From Patescibacteria group bacterium (GTDB lineage: Bacteria; Patescibacteria; Paceibacteria; UBA6257; 2-01-FULL-56-20): a DNA stretch of 64,000 nucleotides. The notes under the pieces are model-generated. The model ran no database searches and was not told the origin of the DNA. It saw only the letters and a program-made list of their open reading frames with translations. Of the stretch, positions 9,871-18,289 are shown one piece after another (position 1 is the stretch's first letter; each line of letters starts with the position of its first letter). The DNA lies in the NCBI GenBank assembly GCA_024654525.1, contig JANLHI010000031.1, positions 30,938-94,937 of the forward strand, in the 5' to 3' direction. Made by a program: the position numbers and the translations under genes.

Positions 9871-10572
9871 ATGTTTGGAAATCTGTTTAGTGCGCGCCGT
9901 TTGAAGTGGCGTGGACCGCTCGAGAGCAGAGCAGCACAGATTCTTAGAGGGAAGAATTTTATTAGCGGAAAACAATCTTCCGGGGTGTGGAGAAGAAATG
10001 CCCCGAGCGTTGGTAAGGTTGTTCTTCGCTACGGCGAAGAAACGCTCATCAATTGCGCGTCACAAAATCGGGACAGAGCGGCGAATTGGTTTCTTGTGTG
10101 GATTTTTGGTCTCTCATTGCGAAAACAGAGAGAGTTCACCGAGGGGCACCAGTTCCCTATAATTTGTTTCGATAGCGGTAGCGATGAAGATCCGGTAGAT
10201 CGCAATTGGTGGATAAGGGAATCTGAGAATTATTGGGCTGATAGGGATTATGGGGATAATGGGTATTGGCTCATGGATTTCTCGGGTAAATTCTCCGGCA
10301 TGAATTGGAACGATCAAGAGCAGAAGATTAGACGGAGTGGAGAGTTGCGTGCCCCTGAGTTGCTCGTGGCGGAAGCTGCGATTTCGATTCTACAGGTACA
10401 TCAGATGTCGGTAATTCTTGATTGGTTTCACTTCGGACCAACCATTGATTCTCAAGGACGTCGCATACGAATAGGGGAATTTAATGGTCGAGGAATGGTG
10501 ATTGTAGGAGAACCTAAGAATGTCGATGATGTAATGTTGCGCGTAGTAACATTATATCCGCGCGATTTTTAG
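9871..10572 (+). CDS. Hypothetical protein
   Basis: A 233-residue protein of unknown family. The N-terminal ~50 residues are Arg/Lys-rich. The middle (residues ~105-160) is Trp/Tyr/Asp-rich (DRNWWIRESENYWADRDYGD), and the C-terminal part looks like a compact alpha/beta unit (AEAAISILQVHQMSVILDWFHFGPT). No signal peptide or membrane helix. It stands alone between gatB and the converging miaA, with its own terminator. ATG 9871 is preceded by AGAAGGAT, an acceptable ribosome-binding site. Confidence 0.65.
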   Translation: MFGNLFSARRLKWRGPLESRAAQILRGKNFISGKQSSGVWRRNAPSVGKVVLRYGEETLINCASQNRDRAANWFLVWIFGLSLRKQREFTEGHQFPIICFDSGSDEDPVDRNWWIRESENYWADRDYGDNGYWLMDFSGKFSGMNWNDQEQKIRRSGELRAPELLVAEAAISILQVHQMSVILDWFHFGPTIDSQGRRIRIGEFNGRGMVIVGEPKNVDDVMLRVVTLYPRDF

Positions 10573-10587
10573 TGTGAAACAAAGGAC

Positions 10588-10625
10588 TGCTCTGGCGCAC
10601 AATGCTGGGGCAGTTTCATTTTTTT
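10588..10625 (+). terminator. Terminator between convergent genes 9871 and miaA
   Basis: ACTGCTC and GGGCAGT pair (one G-U) around a ~15-base loop and are followed by TTCATTTTTTT. Confidence 0.7.
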
Positions 10626-11527
10626 CTCCACTGAATATTTTTATCTTTTCGGAACCATGTCATTTGCCGGCGGGCATAGCGCCATGTGTTGAGCTTCATC
10701 TGACGTACTGCTTCGTCGAGCGATATTTTTTTCTTGAAGTATTCAATAATCTCACGGTAGCCGATTGCATCAAGCGCTTTTACGCTGTCATATTTTCTAT
10801 AAAGTCCTTGAACTTCTTTGAGAAGCCCATTTTGCATCATTATGTCTACGCGCGTGTCGATGCGATGTCGGAGTGTTGCGAGAGGAGTTTCGATGCCGAT
10901 GATTTTTGCATTAAAGAGGGGAGCGCTCTTTTTTCTTTGCGCAGTGAAAGGTCTTCCTGTAACGAGCGTGACTTCAAGTGCGCGGATCACGCGTCTTGGG
11001 TTTTTGGGGTCTACAATATATGCCGCTTCCGGATCAAGTGCTACGAGTTTTTTGAATATGTATTCAGTTCCCTTATTTTTTACTTCTTCCTCTAATTTTC
11101 TCCGTAGCGTTTCATTTGCGGCAACATGTGGAATGTCCAAATTATCTACTACCGCTTTCACATAGAGCCCTGTGCCTCCTACAAGAATCGGGAATTTCCC
11201 GCGCTTGAGAATTTCTCGGACGACTTTCACTGCGTCGCATTTGTATTCCGCGACAGTATAATCCTCATTAGGATTTTTGATATCAATAAGGTGGTGGGGG
11301 ATTCCTTCGGAAAAGTAGGTATTTTTTCGAAATTTTGAATTTTGAATTTTGAATTTTCCGCGAAGCGGCTTCGCGGTCCCTATATCCATTTCACGATATA
11401 TTTGTCGTGAGTCTGCGGAAACAATCTCGCCACCAAGCTTCTTGGCGAGTGCTATGGAGAGTGCTGTTTTTCCGCTTGCAGTGGGACCTACGATCACAAG
11501 AATTTTGGGCTTCACGTAGTTATCCAT
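10616..11527 (-). CDS. miaA: tRNA dimethylallyltransferase
   Basis: MiaA adds a dimethylallyl group to A37 of tRNAs reading U-starting codons. P-loop GPTASGKTALS, SADSRQIYREMDIGTAKP and GGTGLYVKAV are diagnostic, and the C-terminal region has AIGYREI...TWRYARRQMTWF. I chose ATG 11527 (MDNYVKPK); an upstream in-frame start at 11545 adds six residues. Between GTAKP and the conserved PHHLID there is an extra ~13 residues (KFKIQNSKFRK) encoded by tandem TTTTGAA-like words at 11329-11357 next to a CCGCGAAG/CTTCGCGG hairpin, a probable in-frame micro-insertion. Confidence 0.93.
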   Translation of the reverse strand: MDNYVKPKILVIVGPTASGKTALSIALAKKLGGEIVSADSRQIYREMDIGTAKPLRGKFKIQNSKFRKNTYFSEGIPHHLIDIKNPNEDYTVAEYKCDAVKVVREILKRGKFPILVGGTGLYVKAVVDNLDIPHVAANETLRRKLEEEVKNKGTEYIFKKLVALDPEAAYIVDPKNPRRVIRALEVTLVTGRPFTAQRKKSAPLFNAKIIGIETPLATLRHRIDTRVDIMMQNGLLKEVQGLYRKYDSVKALDAIGYREIIEYFKKKISLDEAVRQMKLNTWRYARRQMTWFRKDKNIQWRKK

Positions 11528-11536
11528 TAAAATTAC

Positions 11537-11562
11537 GTTATACAACCTATCGGTTTTATAGC
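11537..11562. repeat. Imperfect palindrome upstream of PaaX/Cas2-like gene 1
   Basis: GTTATACAACC-TATC-GGTTTTATAGC is an imperfect copy of the perfect palindrome found after the same gene at 12169-12208. It sits where the gene's promoter should be, 26 bases before the start codon, so it could be an operator. Confidence 0.65.
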
Positions 11563-11587
11563 TACACTTGTATGGTATTATTTTACC

Positions 11588-12157
11588 ATGCGGGGTAGGC
11601 GATCAAAAGAGCGCTTTGGTCCTGTAATGCAGAAAATTCTGCTCTTTTTGAAAGCTGGTGTTGCCTTGTCTCTTTCTGGAAATCCAAGTTCTTACTTTCG
11701 AGTATTATCGCAAGCGTCAAAAGAATGGCAGAAAATTAGTCAGCGTTCGCTTCATGAGGCAATAAAGCGTCTCTACGAGTCAAAACTTGTGGATGTTAAA
11801 GAAAAGAGCGATGGAACGGCGCAGATCGAATTATTGGACGCTGGGAGAAAAAAGATTTTGGAATATAATCTCGCCACACTTAAACTTAAAAGACCAAAGC
11901 ATTGGGATGGGATGTGGCGTGTGGTGATTTTTGATATTCCCGAAGACATAAAGAAAGGAAGGCGTGCGCTTGGGAGTACACTTTTGCGGATTGGGTTTTA
12001 TCCGATGCAGAAAAGCGTGTTCATTTATCCCTTTGAATGCAAAGATGAGATTGATTTTATTGTTGAGGTTTTCGGACTGAAACCATATGTGCGTTTTTTG
12101 CTGGTAAAAGAAACCGACATAGATTTACATCTTAAAACCGAATTTGGGATAAAATAA
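11588..12157 (+). CDS. PaaX-like/Cas2-like regulator 1
   Basis: A 189-residue protein. Residues ~12-95 form a winged-helix-like part (QKILLFLKAGVALSL, SQRSLHEAIKRLYESKLV). Residues ~105-189 form a Cas2-like ferredoxin fold: WRVVIFDIPEDIKKGRRALGS carries the beta1 Asp, and GFYPMQKSVFIYPFEC the QKS-V strand. This matches the PaaX architecture (HTH plus Cas2-like domain), so the expected role is DNA binding and repression rather than CRISPR adaptation; no cas1 or array is present. A paralogue lies at 47795. The gene is bracketed by two copies of one palindrome. TATTAT about seven bases before ATG suggests a leaderless transcript. Confidence 0.8.
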   Translation: MRGRRSKERFGPVMQKILLFLKAGVALSLSGNPSSYFRVLSQASKEWQKISQRSLHEAIKRLYESKLVDVKEKSDGTAQIELLDAGRKKILEYNLATLKLKRPKHWDGMWRVVIFDIPEDIKKGRRALGSTLLRIGFYPMQKSVFIYPFECKDEIDFIVEVFGLKPYVRFLLVKETDIDLHLKTEFGIK

Positions 12158-12168
12158 AAGGAATAATA

Positions 12169-12208
12169 AACTGCGGTTATAAAACCTATCGGTTTTATAA
12201 CCGCAGTT
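12169..12208. repeat. Perfect palindrome downstream of PaaX/Cas2-like gene 1
   Basis: 18-base arms (CTGCGGTTATAAAACC plus two flanking A on the left) are perfectly complementary around the loop TATC. It sits between the converging gene 11588 and thrS. Without a T run it is not a typical terminator. The centre AAAACCTATCGGTTTT recurs imperfectly at 11537-11562 and, with one loop change, at 6163-6182. Confidence 0.85.
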
Positions 12209-12228
12209 GAAGAGGAACACTCATCGGC

Positions 12229-14043
12229 TCAAAGTGGGATTTGGTTGTTTTTTCTTTCATGGGGCTCAAGACGGATTTGTTTTCCCTCGATTTCTTTTTT
12301 AATTCCTGCCACAAATTCATTGATACTTGGTTCATTCGTTTGTTTTCCATCAGAAGTTACGAACGGGGCTATGGTATAAGGTCTCACATTCACTGTATCC
12401 GTTTTTTCTTCACGTTCTCCGATTATGACCATATACGGAATTTTCTGCATTTCCGCTGCGCGGATGCGTTTCCCCAATGTTTCATCCGCATGTTTCATTT
12501 CCACGCGGACACCTTCTTTTTGGAGCGCATCGCGTACTTTTGCGCCATAGTCGGCGAATTTGTCGCTCACGGGGATTATTGCCACTTGTATGGGGGAAAG
12601 CCAGAGGGGAAACGCGCCCGCGAAGTGTTCGATAATAATGGCGAGATAGCGTTCGATAGCGCCCATAATTGCGGCGTGGAGCATCACAATGCGCTCATCC
12701 TCGCTTTTCTCATTCACGCAGGTAAGGTTGAAACGCTCCGGCATATTCATGTCGAGCTGAATGGTTGCAACCTGCCACTCCCGTCCGATGGAATCTTTTC
12801 CCATAAAATCTATTTTGGGACCATAGAAAGCGGCTTCTCCAGGAGCTTCAGGTGCGTCCACTCCTTTCTCGCGGGCGATGTCGCGAAGTATTCCCTCGGC
12901 TTTTTTCCAACTCGAGGGGTTGCCGAGATATTTCTCGGGGTGCTTAGGGTCATGGAGCGAGAGCCGTACTTTGAGTTCGAACCCGATAGCGCCGTAGAAT
13001 TCATGCACGATATCCCAAATTTTCAAAAACTCTTCCTTTACTTGTGATTCGCGGCAGAACACATGCGCATCATCCTGCGTGATGCAGCGTACGCGCGCGA
13101 GTCCGGCAAGCTCGCCACTCTGCTCGTCGCGGTAGACCATGGTGGTATTCGCATAGCGCTGGGGAAGGTCGCGATAGCTCCACTTTTTGCGGGCGTAGAT
13201 TTGCGTGTGGTGGGGGCAGTTCATCGGCTTCATCGCAAACTCGTGGCCTTCCCTTGTCGTAATACGGAAGAGTTCGTCTTTAAACTTATCCCAGTGGCCA
13301 CTCCGCTCGTAGAGGTCTTTCTTGGTGATATGAGGGATTTCAACTCGCTCATACCCGCGTGCGCTGCGGAGTTCCCAGACAAAGGCGTCAAGCGTATTCC
13401 TGAGAAGCGTGCCTTTCGGAGTCCAAAGAGGGAGTCCTGCGCCCACGAGTTCGGAGAACGTAAAGAGGTCAAGTGCCGGACCTAGTTTTTTGTGGTCCCG
13501 CTTTTCCGCCTCCGCGCGCATCGCGAGGTATTCATCGAGTTCCTTCTTCGTCGCGAACGCGAGCCCATAAATGCGGGTAAGCATTTTGTTTTTCTCGTCT
13601 CCACGCCAGTATGCGCCCGCTACACGGTCGAGTTTGAAACTGTGTGGATCAATCTCGGCAAGGGGGAGTGTATGCCCTCCTTTGCAGAGATCTACAAACC
13701 CACCGCAGGTGTAGAAGGTAAGTGTTTTCTTTTCCTTGGCGAATTCATTCGCGAGTTCCATCTTATATTTATTCCAATCAAACTCTTTTTTTACTTCCTC
13801 GAGCGTGACGGTGTTGCTCGTCCACTCCGTCCAGCGCGGCAAAAGCTCCTGCATTTTCTTTTCGATTGTGAGAAGGTCGTTTTCAGAAATTTGCGCAGGT
13901 AACTCAAAATCCTGATAAAACCCGTTCTCGATTGCAGGGCCGATGGCGTTTTGCGCGCCCGGGTAAAGTTCCCGTACCGCCATAGCGAGGAGATGGGCGA
14001 GGGAGTGGCGAATGACTTCGATATTTTCGTGTGTGATCTTCAT
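12229..14043 (-). CDS. thrS: Threonyl-tRNA synthetase without TGS domain
   Basis: A 604-residue class II synthetase. It starts directly in the editing (N2) domain (HSLAHLLAMAVRELYP with the HxxxH site, and CGGFVDLCKGGH). The catalytic core has FAMKPMNCPHH, RYANTTMVYRDEQSGELAGLARVR and FYGPKIDF, and the C-terminal anticodon-binding domain ends near NVRPY. The usual N-terminal TGS domain (~60 residues) is absent. It is convergent with gene 11588 and divergent from gene 14133. Confidence 0.96.
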   Translation of the reverse strand: MKITHENIEVIRHSLAHLLAMAVRELYPGAQNAIGPAIENGFYQDFELPAQISENDLLTIEKKMQELLPRWTEWTSNTVTLEEVKKEFDWNKYKMELANEFAKEKKTLTFYTCGGFVDLCKGGHTLPLAEIDPHSFKLDRVAGAYWRGDEKNKMLTRIYGLAFATKKELDEYLAMRAEAEKRDHKKLGPALDLFTFSELVGAGLPLWTPKGTLLRNTLDAFVWELRSARGYERVEIPHITKKDLYERSGHWDKFKDELFRITTREGHEFAMKPMNCPHHTQIYARKKWSYRDLPQRYANTTMVYRDEQSGELAGLARVRCITQDDAHVFCRESQVKEEFLKIWDIVHEFYGAIGFELKVRLSLHDPKHPEKYLGNPSSWKKAEGILRDIAREKGVDAPEAPGEAAFYGPKIDFMGKDSIGREWQVATIQLDMNMPERFNLTCVNEKSEDERIVMLHAAIMGAIERYLAIIIEHFAGAFPLWLSPIQVAIIPVSDKFADYGAKVRDALQKEGVRVEMKHADETLGKRIRAAEMQKIPYMVIIGEREEKTDTVNVRPYTIAPFVTSDGKQTNEPSINEFVAGIKKEIEGKQIRLEPHERKNNQIPL

Positions 14044-14132
14044 GCGGTCAATAATACCAGTTTTTGTGCGAGAACGGGAGGGCTTGTGTTCCCATGATTT
14101 CTATGTCAAAAATAACCCAGTTTTTTGATATT

Positions 14133-14783
14133 ATGAATATGAACAATACATTAGAAAAAAGGTTTCAATTCCTTCTCGCACTTGGAACGGTAATCGGATG
14201 GGACGATATTCCTTCCGAACAAATGGACATTTTTCTCAGTGCATGTGCGGATGATCCGACTTTGCGCGAGCATTTCGCCATTTTTTCGAAAAACGGTTTT
14301 CGAATGAAAATGCCGAATTTTTTTCGTGACACGGAAGAGATTGCAATTCAAATTCCGCTTCCGCCGATTCCGTGTCCCACACTTCCACAACTCCGGAAAA
14401 AATTTTCTTGGATTAAGGAATCAGACGGGATAGAGTACGACATTTCAAGCATGGAACCGACTACTCTAAAACTTGGCACAGTACTTATGCTAAACGAGAC
14501 AGAAGGAATAAAGGGAGTTGAGTACGAATGGCGTCTTACCCCGAATATTCATTTGTGTCTTGGGTATCAGCATGCGGTATGGCTTGCGGAGCATCAAGAC
14601 GAATTTCCTTCTCTCGTACAATTTCTTGGAAAAATATACATTGATTTTCCGGGGATTGTAGTCGTGAGTGCTGAAGGGGATCGACGTACGTTTGCACTTA
14701 ACGGACTTGAGGATAGGTGGGTGGTATATTGTCATCCGATTCGGGACGGTCTTCGTCAAACAGGGAGGATTGCATATTCTTAA
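14133..14783 (+). CDS. Hypothetical protein
   Basis: About 216 residues, not recognised. It is soluble, with an N-terminal helical part (LEKRFQFLLALGTVIGWDDIPSEQ) and beta-rich middle and C-terminal parts (VEYEWRLTPNIHLCLGYQHA, GIVVVSAEGDRRTFALNGLEDRWVVYCHP). The start is uncertain: GTG 14064, ATG 14103 and ATG 14139 are alternatives. A TATTAT box overlapping 14133 would favour 14139 with no leader. It stands alone between divergent thrS and serS with a terminator at 14801. Confidence 0.6.
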   Translation: MNMNNTLEKRFQFLLALGTVIGWDDIPSEQMDIFLSACADDPTLREHFAIFSKNGFRMKMPNFFRDTEEIAIQIPLPPIPCPTLPQLRKKFSWIKESDGIEYDISSMEPTTLKLGTVLMLNETEGIKGVEYEWRLTPNIHLCLGYQHAVWLAEHQDEFPSLVQFLGKIYIDFPGIVVVSAEGDRRTFALNGLEDRWVVYCHPIRDGLRQTGRIAYS

Positions 14784-14800
14784 ATGACATTTTATCTACA

Positions 14801-14837
14801 AAGAGCTCCGGCATATGTGTCGGAGCTTTTTATTTTT
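14801..14837 (+). terminator. Rho-independent terminator after gene 14133
   Basis: AGCTCCG and CGGAGCT stem (extended by CA/TG), followed by TTTTTATTTTT. Confidence 0.85.
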
Positions 14838-14880
14838 ATAAAAAAGATATGGCTTCACGGCGTATTGAAAATAGTTTAAG

Positions 14881-16167
14881 ATGAACGCAATGCTCGACAT
14901 TGATCTCATCAGGAACGAACCGGAACGGGTGAAAAAGGCCATTGCATCAAAGAACACCGACTCCAAGCTGGTGGACGACTTCCTTTGGTTTGATGCGAAA
15001 TGGCGCGCGATTACGAACCGGCTTGATGGGTTACGGGCGAGGCAAAAGCAGCTCTCCATGGAGCGTAAAATTGATATCGCTAAACAAAACAAAGAAGTGA
15101 TAAAAGGAGTAGAGGAAGAGTTAAAGGTGGTTGAGGTGAAGCGCGATGAATTTTGGATGCGAATTCCGAATATCCCATCGGATGACACGCCTATAGGCAA
15201 AGATGAGATTGAAAATAAAGTAATCCGCGTGGTGGGAAAACCAAAGAAATTCGATTTTAAGCCAAAAGACCATCTCGAGCTGGGCGAAGCGCTGGGATTG
15301 ATTGATGTGGAAACCGCGGCAAAAGTATCGGGTACTCGTTTCGCATATTTAAAAGGAGCGGCGGCACAGCTTGAATTTGCGCTTGTGCACTATGCGCTTG
15401 CAACACTCACGAATCCGAACGTAATGCGTTCCGCCGCGGAAGGAGTAAAATCGGGATATAGCGGAAAACCGTTCGTGCCGGTGGTGCCACCGGTGCTTAT
15501 TCGTCCTGAGGTGATGCGGAGAATGGGACGCCTCGAGCCGAAAGAGGAGCGCTATCATATTCCCTCGGATGATTTGTACCTTGTGGGTTCCGCGGAACAC
15601 ACGCTGGGGCCGTTGCACATGGACCAGACAATTCTCGAAAAAGACTTGCCCATACGTTATGTAGGATTCTCGACAAGTTTTCGGCGTGAAGCGGGAAGTT
15701 ACGGCAAAGACACGCGCGGGATTTTTCGTGTGCACCAATTCGACAAAGTGGAGATGGAAAGTTTCACGCTTCCGGAACACTCGATTACCGAGCAGGATTT
15801 TTTTGTGGGGGTTCAGGAATATCTCATGTGGTCGCTTGAGCTTCCCTACCGTGTGATTATTTGCTCGACGGGAGACCAGGGAGACCCCGACGCGCGGCAT
15901 CTTGATCTCGAAACGTGGTTTCCGAGCGAGGGAATATACCGCGAGACGCACTCGGCTGATTTAATGACTGACTATCAATCGCGGCGCTTGAATACGAAAG
16001 TCCGGCGTGTCGACGGAAAAACGGAATTTGCGCACATGAACGACGGGACGGTATTCGCGGTCGGGCGCACTATTGCGGCAATCCTCGAAAATTATCAGAC
16101 AAAAGAAGGAGAGGTGGAAATTCCGAAAGTACTTCAGAAATATGTCGGAAAAAAAATTATCAGCTAA
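14881..16167 (+). CDS. serS: Seryl-tRNA synthetase
   Basis: A 428-residue class II synthetase charging tRNA(Ser). The N-terminal ~105 residues are the long coiled-coil tRNA arm (ARQKQLSMERKIDIAKQNKEV). Motif 2 is FRREAGSYGKDTRGIFRVHQF and motif 3 AVGRTIAAILENYQ, preceded by DYQSRRLNTKVR. ATG 14890 (MLDIDLIRNEPE) matches the family start equally well. The 3' end overlaps alr by 26 bases, so the two are co-transcribed. Confidence 0.97.
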   Translation: MNAMLDIDLIRNEPERVKKAIASKNTDSKLVDDFLWFDAKWRAITNRLDGLRARQKQLSMERKIDIAKQNKEVIKGVEEELKVVEVKRDEFWMRIPNIPSDDTPIGKDEIENKVIRVVGKPKKFDFKPKDHLELGEALGLIDVETAAKVSGTRFAYLKGAAAQLEFALVHYALATLTNPNVMRSAAEGVKSGYSGKPFVPVVPPVLIRPEVMRRMGRLEPKEERYHIPSDDLYLVGSAEHTLGPLHMDQTILEKDLPIRYVGFSTSFRREAGSYGKDTRGIFRVHQFDKVEMESFTLPEHSITEQDFFVGVQEYLMWSLELPYRVIICSTGDQGDPDARHLDLETWFPSEGIYRETHSADLMTDYQSRRLNTKVRRVDGKTEFAHMNDGTVFAVGRTIAAILENYQTKEGEVEIPKVLQKYVGKKIIS

Positions 16168-17290
16168 GCTGAGTGGTTTGCGCACATGGGTTGAAATCGA
16201 TAGTAATGCGGCGCATCACAACTATAAGACTTTTCGGCGCCTGATAGGGCCAAAGATAAAACTTTGGGCAGTGGTAAAATCAAATGCATATGGTCACGGT
16301 CTTGTGTTGTTTTCCAAACTTGCGGATAGTTTTGGTGCAGATGGTTTTTGTGTCGATTCTATCATTGAGGGAAATCGTTTAAGGCAAGAAGGAGTCACCA
16401 AGCCGATTCTTATTCTGGGGCCGACCCTTCCCGCGCGTTTACGGGATGCGGAGGAAAACGGGATTACCGTGAGTGTTTCGAATACCGATGCGCTTAAGGC
16501 GATTATTTGCGCCAAGCCCCATCCCGCATTTCATATTAAAGTAGATACGGGGTTTCATCGTCAGGGTTTTTATGTGGAAGATATTCCGAAAGCTATCGCG
16601 TTAATTCAAAACTCAAAATCCAAAATTAAAAATTCATTTAAGGGTGTGTTTACTCATTTTGCGGCCGCAAAAGACGTGACGTATCCGACATATACCGAGA
16701 TGCAATTTGGGAAGTTTGAATTGGCGTTGCGAATGTTTCGGGATGCGGGATTCGACAGTCTTACGGTTCATGCGGCGGCTACGGGAGCTACCACGCTCAA
16801 TGCGAAATATCATATGGATGCCGTTCGAGTAGGTATGGGGCTTTATGGATTTCACGCATCTCCCGAGCTTGAGATGCAACTTCCTTATAGTGCATTGAAG
16901 CCGGTACTACACTGGAAGACCGTGGTGAGCGAAGTGAAAAAATTTAATGTAGGAGATTATGTGGGATACGATATCACCGAGCGAATGAGACATTCGGGAA
17001 TGATGGCTGTTCTTCCTATCGGGTATTGGCATGGATTTCCTCGGGCGTTTTCAAGTATCGGAGAGGTGCTTATAGGGGGAAGCGTTGCGCGTGTCATCGG
17101 ACGTGTTTCTATGGATCTGACCGTGGTTGATGTAACCGGAATCAAATGCAAGCCCGGAATGGCAGTGGTAGTTATCGGAAAGAGCGGCAAGGAGGAAATT
17201 CGCGCGCAAGAGACGGCGAGGATAATAGGTACTACTCAATATGAGCTTCTTACGCGATTGAATCCTCTTATGGAAAGAATAATCGTTTAA
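16142..17290 (+). CDS. alr: Alanine racemase
   Basis: A PLP enzyme interconverting L- and D-alanine for peptidoglycan. The PLP lysine is in AVVKSNAYGHG, and the barrel motifs HIKVDTGFHRQGF, HAAATGA and VRVGMGLYG follow. GRVSMDLTVVDVT marks the C-terminal beta domain. I chose ATG 16142 (MSEKKLSAKL); upstream codons overlap serS further and are unrelated to the family. Residues encoded at 16603-16637 (IQNSKSKIKNSFKG) come from repeated AAAATYCAAAA words and look like an in-frame micro-insertion just before the conserved GVFTHFAAA. Confidence 0.94.
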   Translation: MSEKKLSAKLSGLRTWVEIDSNAAHHNYKTFRRLIGPKIKLWAVVKSNAYGHGLVLFSKLADSFGADGFCVDSIIEGNRLRQEGVTKPILILGPTLPARLRDAEENGITVSVSNTDALKAIICAKPHPAFHIKVDTGFHRQGFYVEDIPKAIALIQNSKSKIKNSFKGVFTHFAAAKDVTYPTYTEMQFGKFELALRMFRDAGFDSLTVHAAATGATTLNAKYHMDAVRVGMGLYGFHASPELEMQLPYSALKPVLHWKTVVSEVKKFNVGDYVGYDITERMRHSGMMAVLPIGYWHGFPRAFSSIGEVLIGGSVARVIGRVSMDLTVVDVTGIKCKPGMAVVVIGKSGKEEIRAQETARIIGTTQYELLTRLNPLMERIIV

Positions 17291-17322
17291 ATTTTTGGTG
17301 TATTGTTTCTTATTATTCCTGT

Positions 17323-18204
17323 ATGAAAATTGATTCTTTTTTTTCGAAGTCTGACCGAGCGCGAAAGATGCGGCGTCGGCGTATTGTTATGATCTGTATC
17401 GCGGGGTCTGTGGGAATGGGAATGATTGGCGTGATATGGATAGTGAGATATGCGCCGATATTTCAATTGAAGAATATTGTGATACGTGGCAATGTGCACG
17501 AACAGTCTTCTGATGTGCATGACGCAGTACTCAGTACTCTTTTCGAAGGAAGTATATTCCGAAATGTTTTTGGCACGGATCATATGTTTTCATGGTCAAA
17601 CAAAGAATTTCGAAATCTCGCGTTTCTTCCGGAAGTTTTGCGTGTCCAAGTTTCAAAAAATTATTTTGCGCGTACGGTGTATATTGATGTGACCGAACGG
17701 GTACGAGAGGGGATTTGGTGTCGTATGGCGTTTACTGACGATGATAATGAGGCGTTATCAGACATTGATGAAACGCCGACTCGCATTCTTTCTCAAGCTT
17801 TCTCTCGTGGATGCTGGTGGTTTGATAAGGGAGGAGTTCTTTTTGCTCGCGCACCTGGAGGAGAGGGGGGGTTACTCCGTACTCTCAAGGATTATTCAGA
17901 TCGATCACTTGGCGTTGGAGATTCTATATTACCATCGCCACTCATGGAAAATATTTTTTCCGTTTTTGTTGCGCTCGAAAAGAACGGTATTATTGCGCGA
18001 GAAGTGCGTCTTGACGACCTTACGAGTGAGGATATACAAGTCGTTACCGCACAGGGTCCTCTTCTCTATTTCAGTCTAAGATTTTCCACAGAAAACATTA
18101 CGAGCGTATTACGGGATGCATTTCTCGGCTTGGGGAAATTTCCTCCCGTTTCAAAATTGCACTATCTGGATTTCAGAGTGGAAAACAGGGTGTACTACAA
18201 GTAA
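17323..18204 (+). CDS. FtsQ/DivIB-like cell-division protein
   Basis: A 293-residue bitopic membrane protein. It has a basic N-terminus (RARKMRRRR), one transmembrane helix at ~23-44 and a POTRA-like beginning (FQLKNIVIRGN) after it. The extracellular beta domain contains the typical GCWWFDKGGVLFARAP. FtsQ-type proteins link FtsB/FtsL to the divisome, and an FtsB-like gene lies at 24272. It follows alr by 33 bases, like cell-wall genes elsewhere. Overall similarity is weak, as usual in this family. Confidence 0.75.
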   Translation: MKIDSFFSKSDRARKMRRRRIVMICIAGSVGMGMIGVIWIVRYAPIFQLKNIVIRGNVHEQSSDVHDAVLSTLFEGSIFRNVFGTDHMFSWSNKEFRNLAFLPEVLRVQVSKNYFARTVYIDVTERVREGIWCRMAFTDDDNEALSDIDETPTRILSQAFSRGCWWFDKGGVLFARAPGGEGGLLRTLKDYSDRSLGVGDSILPSPLMENIFSVFVALEKNGIIAREVRLDDLTSEDIQVVTAQGPLLYFSLRFSTENITSVLRDAFLGLGKFPPVSKLHYLDFRVENRVYYK

Positions 18205-18232
18205 ACTTTCAAACGTATAACTTATGACCAAT

Positions 18233-18282
18233 AACCAACAATGCACCACGAGGGTTTTTCTATGTGTGGTAGGTTGCTGGTT
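18233..18282. terminator. Inverted repeat between convergent genes
   Basis: AACCAACAATGCACCAC and GTGGTAGGTTGCTGGTT pair at most of 17 positions around a T-rich loop, between the ftsQ-like gene and the glycosyltransferase. The left side begins with CTTATGACCAATAAC, one of the dispersed TAAC-type words of this genome. Confidence 0.5.
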
Positions 18283-18289
18283 AAACGCG

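Noticed and set aside
11588..12157. Cas2 of a CRISPR system
   Set aside because: The Cas2-like fold is fused to a winged-helix N-terminus as in PaaX, and there is no cas1, effector gene or repeat-spacer array anywhere in the window; the same applies to 47795-48349.
12241..13047. 268-codon plus-strand frame
   Set aside because: It lies wholly antisense to thrS conserved domains and resembles no protein.
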